Assembly (NCBI GenBank): GCA_009602725.1
Contig: WELB01000042.1
Coordinates: 16,133-41,508, forward strand
Reading direction: 5' to 3'
Source of the DNA: Spirogloea muscicola
Taxonomy: Eukaryota > Streptophyta > Zygnematophyceae > Spirogloeales > Spirogloeaceae
DNA: 25,376 nt
Shown: positions 8,622 to 17,148 of the stretch, piece by piece
Layout of the letters: each line of letters begins with the position of its first letter
Position numbering within the stretch: the stretch's first letter is position 1
The notes under the pieces: model-generated
What the model was told of the DNA's origin: nothing
What the model saw: the letters and a program-made list of their open reading frames with translations, nothing else
Databases searched by the model: none
Translations under genes and position numbers: made by a program

Positions 8622-9187
8622 GAAGGAGGAAGTGCTCGCCCAAAGAGAAGAAAGTGGCACTCCCCATGGGGGCAAGGGCTGTGAAAAGCCAGCCCGAAAA
8701 AGAATTGACAAAGGTTCGAAGGGGCCAAATGATGGAGGGGCCTAAAAAGCGCTAAGCAGCTACTAAGGGGCCTGAAGAGGCTATGTCAGAACGGGGGAGG
8801 ATAGGCCACTCAGTAGTTACGAGTGAGGAGCCTCAAATCCGACAGACTAGCTGCCGGAAAACTATCCCCCCTGACGAAAGCCGGATGCCGCAGCGAGAGC
8901 CCGGCCAGCACGCAGATGCAAGGCGTGGGCCATGGATCGCTGAAGGGAGACGGACAATCGCATACGGTAGACCTGCGCCCACGAGCCAGCGGCGTTGAAG
9001 TCAGCCGGCTCACCGCGCCTGCGGGACACAGCGCGCCGCGCAAGCCTGGCCAGCAGGTCGAGCCACTGGGACCCGAGAGCCCCGTGCACGTCCTCAGCCA
9101 GGGGGACGAACTCATCTGCAGCCGGGTGGTCGGCGTGTTTGGCCGCCTTGCTGAGCGGCCTTCGCCGCAGCGAGAGGATGGGCTGGC
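8622..9187 (-). mobile_element. LINE-like copy, subfamily A, with long coding end
   Basis: A short B-tail remnant (8622-8654) is followed by an A tail: CCCATGGGGGCAAGGGCTGTGAAAAGCCAGCCC at about 8664-8696, then the A 3' UTR. A coding end runs from about 8818 up to about 9170. Minus-strand residues are clear: KHADH, DEFVPLA, HGALGSQWLDLLARLARRA, RRRGEPADFNAAGSWAQ, VYRMRLSVSLQRS, HALHLRAGRALAAASG and LSDLRLLTRNY. It is the best preserved A coding segment here and represents only the last part of a longer protein. Confidence 0.75.
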
Positions 9188-9748
9188 AAAGAAGACGTGC
9201 GCTCCCATAGAGAAGAGGGGCTGGCAAAGCCAGCCCAAAAAAGAATGGACAATGTCCAAAGCCAAAGAAAGAGGAGCCGGAATAAGGACTACACTACAAA
9301 ACACTGCAGAACACAGAGACGATGCAGGGAAGCTCAGTACCCACGAGTGAGCAACATCAGGTCTGAGTAGCTCGCTGCAGGGAAAGAGGCACTCCGCCGA
9401 GACCCAGAGGCGGCGGCCACAGCACGGCCTGCTCGCGTGTGGACGGCGTGGGCAAGGGAGCGTTGAAGCGATACGGCCAGGCGCATGCGGGAGACTTGTG
9501 CGAGCGAACCGGCGGCGTTGAAGCCGGGCATCGCCCCTGGCAGACCCGGCCGCCGGTCAATGGCCTGGCGAGCAAGCCGCTGAAGGAGATCCAGCCAGCG
9601 GCTGCCGAAAGCCCCGTGTACATCCGCCAGGGCCGCGAATTCATCTCCAACCGGGTGATCAGCATATTTTCGCTCCTTGCCCCGGGCCGCTTGGCCGACG
9701 ACGCCGATCTGGTGAGATTGGCGGAGTCGATGCAGTCAGTTGTCACCA
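9188..9748 (-). mobile_element. LINE-like copy, subfamily B
   Basis: The tail has GCTCCCATAGAGAAG, hairpin GGGCTGGCAAAGCCAGCCC at about 9218-9236 and dyad TGGACAATGTCCA at about 9246-9258, then the B 3' UTR. Minus-strand coding continues with SASFPAASYSDL, RAGRAVAAASG, RMRLAVSLQRSLAHAVHT and, after 9540, DVHGAFG-like and RWLDLLQRLARQA-like residues up to about 9660. This is the longest B copy in the window. Several frame breaks show it is not functional. Confidence 0.75.
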
Positions 9749-9759
9749 CATCAGCGGAA

Positions 9760-9990
9760 TGCATAGAGAAGAGGGGCTGGCAAAGCCAGCCCAAAAGAAA
9801 TGGACAATGTCCAAATGGCCTGACGGGCAAGCCGCTGGAGGAGATCCAGCCAGCGGCTGCCAAAAGCCCCGTGAGAACATCTATCGCCAGGGCCGCGAAC
9901 CATCACCAACCGGCTGATCAGCGTGTTTTCGCTCCTTGCCCCGAACCGCCAGGCCGACGGCATGTGCGAAACGTCGGGCTCCGTAGAGAG
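9760..9990 (-). mobile_element. Internally deleted LINE-like copy, subfamily B
   Basis: The tail (GAAGAGGGGCTGGCAAAGCCAGCCC and TGGACAATGTCCA) at 9768-9812 is followed at once by TGGCCTGACGGGCAAGCCGCTGGAGGAGATCCAG, which matches 9561-9600. Everything normally between (3' UTR and the YRMRL..LQRS coding core) is missing. Minus-strand residues include GSRWLDLLQRLARQA. The junction lies at a shared AATGGCC, suggesting deletion at a microhomology. Confidence 0.65.
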
Positions 9991-9994
9991 ACGA

Positions 9995-10060
9995 ATGGCA
10001 GGCCCTTAGGAGGCCCTTGTTTTAGGCTGGCTTTGCCAGCCCTTCTTCTCTATGAAGACG
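9995..10060 (+). mobile_element. LINE tail fragment in plus orientation
   Basis: The plus strand reads TAGGCTGGCTTTGCCAGCCC followed by TTCTTCTCTATGAAGACGAAG, the reverse complement of the tail at 9768-9790. It contains only tail sequence and faces the oppositely oriented A copy at 10061, another tail-to-tail joint. Confidence 0.55.
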
Positions 10061-10256
10061 AAGTGGCTCTCCCAATGGGGGCAAATGCTGTGAGAAGCCA
10101 GCCCGAAAAGAATTGACAAGGTTCGAAGGGGCCACTACGAGCTAAGCAGCGACCGCGGGGCCTGAAGAGGCTATGGCAGAACGGGGGAGGATGGACCACT
10201 CAGTAGTTACGAGTGAGGAGCCTCACATCCGACAGACTAGCTGCCGAAAAACTATC
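10061..10256 (-). mobile_element. 5'-truncated LINE-like copy, subfamily A
   Basis: The tail is CTCTCCCAATGGGGGCAAATGCTGTGAGAAGCCAGCCC (to about 10106), then GAATTGACAAGGTTCGAAGGGGCC and the A 3' UTR, ending shortly after the stop region (TTACGAGTGAGGAGCC...AAACTATCCCC). It is 5'-truncated at 10256, where the end of a C copy begins. Nearly identical to 6838-7052 in reverse orientation. Confidence 0.7.
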
Positions 10257-10555
10257 CCCGTCTCTATGGGCGCGCACTTCCTCTTAGGAAAGAGGGGCTG
10301 GCCAAGCCAGCTCAGAGAAGAACGAACAGAGGACGAGAAGGGGCCAGGAGAAGCACCAAGGACAACAAGCACAAGAAGAACCTGAGCAGCTACGAAGCAC
10401 TCGGTAACCCCTGCGAAGCAGCCGCAGGTCAGAGAAACTGGGCTCCTGGAAGCGGGTCCTCTGGCCATAGCCCGAGGCGGCAGCGAGAGCCCTGCCGGCA
10501 CGCAGGTGCAGCGCGCGGGCCATTGACCTCTGCAGCAAGACGGCCAAGCGCATGA
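10257..10555 (-). mobile_element. LINE-like copy, subfamily C, just upstream of VPS51
   Basis: The tail reads ATGGGCGCGCACTTCCTCTT, with hairpin GGGGCTGGCCAAGCCAGCTC at about 10295-10314. It continues through the C 3' UTR to the coding end, with minus-strand residues RMRLAVLLQRS, ARALHLRAGRALAAASG and FSDLRLLRRGY. It is truncated at GCGCATGAA near 10555, about 70 bp before the VPS51 ATG, so it lies in or next to that gene's promoter. Confidence 0.7.
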
Positions 10556-10626
10556 ACGGGCCCTGTGCTTAAGGTGGCCCTGATCGCGGTCTGCACCCCC
10601 CCCCCACCCTCCCCGCCGCCGCCGCC

Positions 10627-13600
10627 ATGGACGNCGAGGCGGCGCCGCCCTCGCCGCCCTCCTGGGCCAGCCCCTCGCCCCTGCGGCCGCCCCTGACGCC
10701 GCCCAGCATCAACACCAAGGGCTTCGACTCGGGCCTCTTCATGTCCAACCTGGTCGATCACCTGCCTGCCTCGGCCGCCGCTTGGACAGCGGCTGCCGCC
10801 TGTGCCCAGGGATGCATCTCCCCGCCGAGCTGCATGCGACACACCTTTGACGCCACGCGCAGCACCTTCTGGCCTTGTCACTCTGCACTTGCTCACGACG
10901 ACCTGATGACGTCTTCTGTCGACAGATCCACAGAGTTGACAAGATCCTCTCAAGCCTCGTCTCGTGCCTGCAGGATAAGCAAGCACCTTCTGCACTGCTC
11001 ACCTGCAATGGACATTCGTTGCACACTGCTTGACCGGCACGTGCACCTCTGCTCTGCTTTGCACAGCTGCATTCTACCCCGGTGGACGGGCTGCTGAAGA
11101 AGCACGTGGAGATGGCGGCAGAGATCAAGAATCTGGACAGTGACATGCAGATGCTGGTGTACGAGAACTACAACAAATTCATCAGCGCCACAGACACGAT
11201 ACGGAGGTAATAGGCTTACTTGTTGCACTGTTTGAAAGTGATGAGCACGTGCTCAGCAGCAAGCCTGGCACGGAAATGAAGGGGGGAATGTCCGTGCAGG
11301 ATGAAGGACAATGTAGCTGGCATGGAGACAAGCATGTCCTTGCTGCTCGAGACAGTGAGCCCCCACAAACGCCAGACCTCCCTGCTCACCTTGTGAACAG
11401 CACCTACCAGGCGACTTGGCCCTCAAGTCGTTGATGCCTGCTTAAAGCGATCTCATGGGGAGGCCTGTGACAGGTCATGCAAGAGGACATCAGCCTGCTA
11501 GCAAACTCTTCTGTACAGTGGCGTGCTATGTCTGATCCAGGTGACAGCTGTCAGAGCAAAAAGCGACGGAGTCAACATGACCCTCTCGCGGAGAAGGGAG
11601 GCCATTGAGCAGCTAAATGGCACTAGGAGCTTGCTCAGGAAAGTGCAGGTGAGTACCTGGGTGTACGTGCAAACCTAGGCAGACAAGTATTGAGAGCAGC
11701 AAGATTCTGTTGCAAACCCTGGCTGGCAGAGAACCAGGTGAAAGTCCTACGGTGCTAGTATGGGTCATTGCCCTGGCAGTTGGCTATCCAATTCAGCCGT
11801 GAAGTTGATGGCTGATGGGGCCAGCATGGGTCCAGCAAGTGTCAATTTGGTGGTTGTGGGACAGGGGCACTGGACCTCTCATAGGCTGTGCAAGTGCCTC
11901 ATTGGACCTTATTTGTTTGCTGAGCAAGCAGTTCATTTTCGACCTTCCAAAGCGTTTGCGCACATTTTTGGCCGAAGAGAATTACTCATCTGCGGTGTCG
12001 GCTTACATGGGTGCTCTGCCTATGTTGACAGTAAGTTCATAAGACCGGCTCGTGCTCTACTTGGCCAGCCACTTCATGATTGTCAGCTTGAATGTCGTAT
12101 TGAACACATCTCAAGCATGCCACCTTCATGTGACTGTGTATGTTGTACTAGGCCACCTACGCGTGTCGCCGAGATAATGTTCTGTTATTGCGGTCACTGA
12201 TGTGCAAAGTACATGCTCGCCTTGGGCTCCCAGGCGTATGGAAAGACTTCTTTTCAAAAGTGTCGGGAGGAAGCAGAGGAGGTTGTCCAGATCATCACCC
12301 AGCGTCTCAAGGTGAGGCCTTTTCTGTGGCCGTGTGAACCATTCCCAGCCAGATTGGTTTGGCATCTGGTGTGTACTGCTGCCCTAGGAGAGCTCTGGCG
12401 AGGAGGAGAAAGTAGAAGGCCATCACTCTTCTCCATTGCCGCTCACAGGTCAGGGCTTTGACTAAGTAGGAGTCAGTACCTTGCAGCAAAGCCTGGGAGG
12501 TGCAGGTAGCAGTACCTCAGGCATGCATCAACCTGCAGTCAAACAATGAAGCCACGTCAGAAGGGCTTTAGTAAGAGCTTTGGCAGTCTGAGCTCTTGAG
12601 ATGTCATTATCTGCTGGCATCAACCATAAGCAAGCCTGAGAGAGGCAGGATGTCCTTGAGGACTGAAGGCAGCATGATGATAAGCTCAGGAGCACCTGTA
12701 GATAGGCAGTAAAGGTTGCAGGGCCTGCCATAGTATGAGGTGTCGCAACGACCTCAATGGCCTTCGTGTGAGCTCTTGCTGGAGTAGCATAGCGGGCATG
12801 TGACCTTCAGGAATTGGTGCAACTTTTGCCTCGCACTTCATTGCACTACAAGTGCCTTACACAGGAGATCGTGTTGTCGGAGGACATCCCACTCCAAAGG
12901 AGGAGGGAGGCCACTTTTCTCCTTCAGCAGCTGAAGCAGCCGGTTCGCTCCTCGCCAGTCGTCGGTTCTTGATGAGTCTGTTGTAGCTCACACATGAGTA
13001 ATTGATCTGGGGTCATTTGTAGGTCAGGCAGCAATGCTCAGTGGCCGTTCCGTAACACCAGCTCGTCGAGCAACTATTAGCTGCTGTCCTGAGCTCTGAG
13101 GCTTCCTGTCAAGCCCTAGTCCTGATGATGGCTTATAGTGCACCCGCTTACCAGGTCGAGGAGCTGATGGAGTTTTACTTGACTGAGCACTGGGAACGCC
13201 TGCTAACAGCAGCAAGGCACGCTGCTCTCCAAGAAGGCATTGCTACTCCCAAGACACCCCGTTCTCTGCTGCATTCCCTCAATCAGGTAGACTGCTTGAG
13301 TATCTCTATGGCCCTCCTTACTACACATGTGTAGACCCATTTGACTTCTTAAGTCAAGATATAGAAACCACCCCAAACGGTCATCTAGATACTGAGTTTT
13401 AGCAGGGCCTCCCAGTCCTACCGTATGCTTCGTCTTTGATGCTTTGTCGTGCTTGAGAACGGGCATCCTGAGGTGCTGTGCATGACTAACTAGGTGGCAC
13501 TTCTTACAGCACACATGTGTACTGGAGTGCAGAGCTTCATGGATGACTTTGAAAAGTCAGCCAGCAACTTCCGAGAAATCTTCCCCATGGCTGAAAAGCG

Positions 13601-16600
13601 GCTCTTGGAGGCAACCAAGCATCTCTTTGACGAGTACTTCTCTTCGGTGGAGCAATCTTTTGGACCTGACAGCAGGGCTCCAACCGCAACTGAGCTCGTT
13701 GGAGCCCTCAGTAAGTCATACTTGCTCAAGTGGATGTATCAGTTTCAGTCCACCTCGCAGTGTCACCGTTGTGTGCGCACCTCCCTACTCACAAGCTTTG
13801 TGAGGAAGCTGCTGGCCGTCTTCCTCCGTCATCTTTTACAGTGCTGGAGATTGTGACCAATACTTTGAGGATGTTGTCCTTCGGCTCTCCAGGAACGCTG
13901 TCGGCAGATGTCGTCTCCTCCCACAAGCTTGTACCGGAGGCCAACCTTCCAGATCGAGCCTCCCAATTCATGGAAAGGGCTGTGAGACGCCACGTAAGCC
14001 GGGCTTTCATGCAGTTGCAGTCAAACACAGAAGCAGTGCTGGTCAACGCTCGTTCCAGAGCTGCAAGGTTACCAGGGGTTAGCATGCCCAGCATGTCAAC
14101 TGATCTGCAAGATGGCGACTTGGATTTGCCAGTCAGGCACCAGTCATCCAACAACAGGTTGCACGAAGCCTTGGAAGCTGCACAAGCAGCTGTCCTGGAT
14201 GGGAGTCTGCTAGTAATTCAGGTCTGTCTGCAAATATCACCAGCGGGTTGGTGCCTGCTCAACTCTGAACGACAAGCACAACACCGGAGATACAGAAGTT
14301 TGATGTTGCTCATCTCCCACGGAATCCGCAATTATTGTCACATTGTGTCCTTCCATGATTGACAGACAGTATTGGCTGCAACCCTGAACACAGGACTTGG
14401 AGATTCTCCTTGATGACGAAGTAGAGCTGCTAGCAGGCTGGCGGGATGTGTATGTCGATTTAGTGCAGCAGTGCTTCCAAGACTACTGTACCTCTTTGCA
14501 AGTGCAATTCATCAAGCTTTGCTTGGAGAACCGGGTGACCCTTGAGAGCGACAGAGTGCACCAAGGTGAAGGGGGTTCCCTGCTCTCCTGAAGAAATGTA
14601 GCTGTTGCTTGTTGCCTTAGGTACAAAACAATCCAGTTTTGCAGGACCTGGTAGTGCTTGAGCTACTGGCGTCAGCTTGAGCTGGCCATGGATGACGACA
14701 GAAGCTTGACTGATCCGGGTACTCATGCCAGTCTACCCTTCTCCAGGCTCACCTCCTGGGTTGGTGCTCTTCCTGTCGCGACTTGCACATTACATGGAGC
14801 AGATGGTCATTCCGCGTATCACTGAGGTTTGGCTAACATGCCAGTACTCTGACGCTGTGCCTGGCACTTGGACATTGCGAAAGTGGTTTGTACTCTAGAG
14901 GGGTTTTTGGAGCCCGCTTGCGATCCTGGCTTTGCTCAGTACTCAACAGATGCTGGCATTAAATAGCCATACCTGTGGTACGCCACCTGAGTCCAAAGAG
15001 CAGAGCACATGCCCTCCATCGCTTCAGATGAGCAGCCACTCGTCTGGTTTCTTACACATCATTCATGCTGTGCAGGCTCTCGCTGCATCATTTGCAAGTG
15101 GCGGTGCAAGAGGTGAAGGAGAGGGACCTTGTTTTATACCTGCAGACCTCTGTCGAACATTCAGAACGTTGTCAGAGAAGCTACTACATCAGGTCCATCT
15201 CGGCTGCTGTCAGCTGGTCAAACGATCACAGTGGAGCTCCATTGCTGTTGCTGCACAGAGCTTGTCTTCCCTTCCCCTATACGCTCTGTGCGTTCTTTGG
15301 GTCTCTGCAGTACTTGGACGGTGAGTCGCAGAGGCTTGGAAGGCTGGTCCGGAAAAGCATGGCAACACCAAATTGGCTAAAGTACAAGGAACCAAGGGGT
15401 GTTCGGATGATTGTTGATCTACTCCTGCAGGAGGTCGATCTCTTTGGTGCTCATGTGACTCCTTTGCATCACATCTGCATTCCTCTTCCTCCTCTTCTCC
15501 TTGTGTTTGCACCTCCTTTCGTTCCTGGAGTCCTGTGCCCTCCTCTTCCTGCTCGTCTTTGCCTGGCTCCTTCTCTCCTGTTCCTGGCATTCGCTCTCTT
15601 GCACACCAGTCTCTGCCAGCTGGAGCCGTGTACCAATCCTTAAGCATACCAGATGGTCAGCCTGCTGTGCTTGCCTTTCAGCCCTAGATGTGATGGAGTG
15701 GCTGGGGACAGGTTGCGGCAATGGAGGACGACGTGCAACAACTTCTTGAACCTGGTCCAAGGAGGTTGCTTTCGAAAAGCAGGGCAGTTGGTGACAACTC
15801 TGCTGGCTCTTCCGTGAGGACGAGGGAAGGCGAGAGATGGAGGGATGTTGGAGATGGGAGGGAGAGGGGTGAAGCAGAGGGAGGCTCAAGGGCACGCACC
15901 AAGCTCCTAGAGAGGGACGTCGCCAAGCTCTTTGCTCAGAAGCTGGAGCTCTTCAAGAAGCTTGAGGACAATCAGGTCTTTCTTCTCCTTCTACTGGGGG
16001 GTTTGTTCTCCTTCTACGGTCTATTAGCAGTTCGTCCTTATCTGTCTCAACATCTCTGATACCTGCACATTGCGGCTGAGCGACTCTCGCACGGTGATTC
16101 CACAGGCATCCGTGGTGTCGACCGTGGTTAAGTTGGGTCTCAAGAGCTTTCAGGAGTGCGTGAGATTGGAAACATTTGGAAAGAATGGCTATCGCCAGAT
16201 CCAGCTTGATATGCTATACTTGCGGCAGCCGTTGAGGGACTGCGTCGACGACTCGACAGTAGTGGACTTGTTGCTTGACGAGGTATAGACCACTGCTTTA
16301 CGAGGCCATCTATTTGCTGAGTACGAGCAAGCAATGCTCAATAGAAGGGCGGAGTGATGCTTCGTGCAGGTTGTGACAGGTTATCTTTAGGGCTGACAGA
16401 GTCAGCTCAGGATCAGAAGATGGCCATCTGTTTGGTGGAAGGATCCTTCTGTAGCTGCAACTGCACCTTCTGGACCGAGACGCACCGCAGCATAATGTGA
16501 CTGACTGCCCTTCTTGTGACTGTATGATCCGCAGGTCTGTGCGGCAGCTGCTGAGCGGTGCTTTGACCCAGTGCCGCTGGATAAGTCATTTGCAGAGGCC

Positions 16601-16651
16601 ATAGTCTTAGACAAGCGAACAAAGGAATCATCGCTCTTACCTCCTCACTAG
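10627..16651 (+). CDS. VPS51: VPS51-like tethering-complex subunit, 17 exons
   Basis: Exons: 10627-10752, 11067-11206, 11300-11354, 11541-11648, 11932-12030, 12234-12311, 12865-12942, 13155-13286, 13533-13710, 13842-14221, 14394-14565, 14747-14826, 15076-15192, 15311-15433, 15712-15975, 16106-16282, 16535-16651. All are GT-AG with matching phases; the joined frame gives 807 residues, close to the roughly 780 of land-plant VPS51. Landmarks: [20 protein letters not shown] and [17 protein letters not shown] (coiled-coil Vps51 domain, about residues 50-145), [77 protein letters not shown] and LLLDE near the end. VPS51 is a subunit of GARP (with VPS52-54) and EARP, which tether endosome-derived vesicles at the trans-Golgi and recycling endosomes. 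The ATG at 10627 sits in a strong GCCGCCATGG context; codon 3 contains an N. Exon 13 carries a Gly/Glu-rich insertion. Confidence 0.93.
12312..12864 (+). other. Sixth intron of VPS51
   Basis: This is the longest intron of the gene (553 nt), with donor AAG before GTGAGG and acceptor CTTACACAG. It holds no recognisable gene or element. Splicing joins QRLK to [14 protein letters not shown], keeping the coding phase. Confidence 0.75.
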
Positions 16652-17148
16652 TCATACTGTGACTCGATCAGACTCCCAATCAGACTCAGCAGCAAAATCG
16701 AGGAACAGCACTGGAAGTGCAAGCTTGGCAGTCGAGCAATTGCCCACCCCGTCGACCAATTAGCAGTCTGTCGTCCCTCTCCCATCAGTCAAAGTCTGTG
16801 TCCATCCATGTCATCCACTGAGAGTGTCGGCGACCAGGTCCTGATGGAAAATCGGCGAAGCCAACTTGTCTACCTTGTCAAGGAGACAAATGCAATCTCC
16901 CTTTAAACAGCCTAACATTGTTGCCCTGTGGCTAATAAAGACCAACGTGCCGGTCAAGGACAGCCAGTCATCGGTACTGCTACAAGTTCTTGGTAGCAAA
17001 GAAAGGAGTTGACCTGGCAGCTTGACCCAGGCTGCCCGGTGCTTGACGCACCTAATTGGCTGCCGACTGCGTGGTGGCAACTTTCATGGCTGCTGGGGTG
17101 GTGCATTTCGTCTCCTCTGCGCAGAGGCCTGAGCACCGACTGCTGCAC
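16652..17148. other. Convergent 3' interval between VPS51 and the MYB gene
   Basis: The two genes end facing each other, with 497 bp between stop codons, and both 3' UTRs must lie here. I see no coding region on either strand. An AATAAA on the plus strand at 16934-16939 could serve VPS51. Confidence 0.6.
16934..16939 (+). terminator. Possible poly(A) signal of VPS51
   Basis: AATAAA lies about 280 nt after the VPS51 TAG in an otherwise non-coding convergent interval. The distance is plausible for a 3' UTR, but a hexamer alone is weak evidence. Confidence 0.3.

Noticed and set aside
8700-8735. GGTTCGAA motifs in subfamily A tails as tRNA T-loops
   Set aside because: No acceptor, D or anticodon stems surround them; the motif is simply part of the A 3' UTR.
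7523-9815. Regularly recurring hairpins as a CRISPR array
   Set aside because: The units are hundreds of bp apart, differ in length and sit at LINE tails; the genome is eukaryotic.
10753-10995. Continuation of VPS51 exon 1 past 10752
   Set aside because: Splicing CTG (10752) to CTGCATTCTACC (11067) gives the same spacing as plant VPS51 between the N-terminal segment and [10 protein letters not shown]; reading on leads to unrelated residues.
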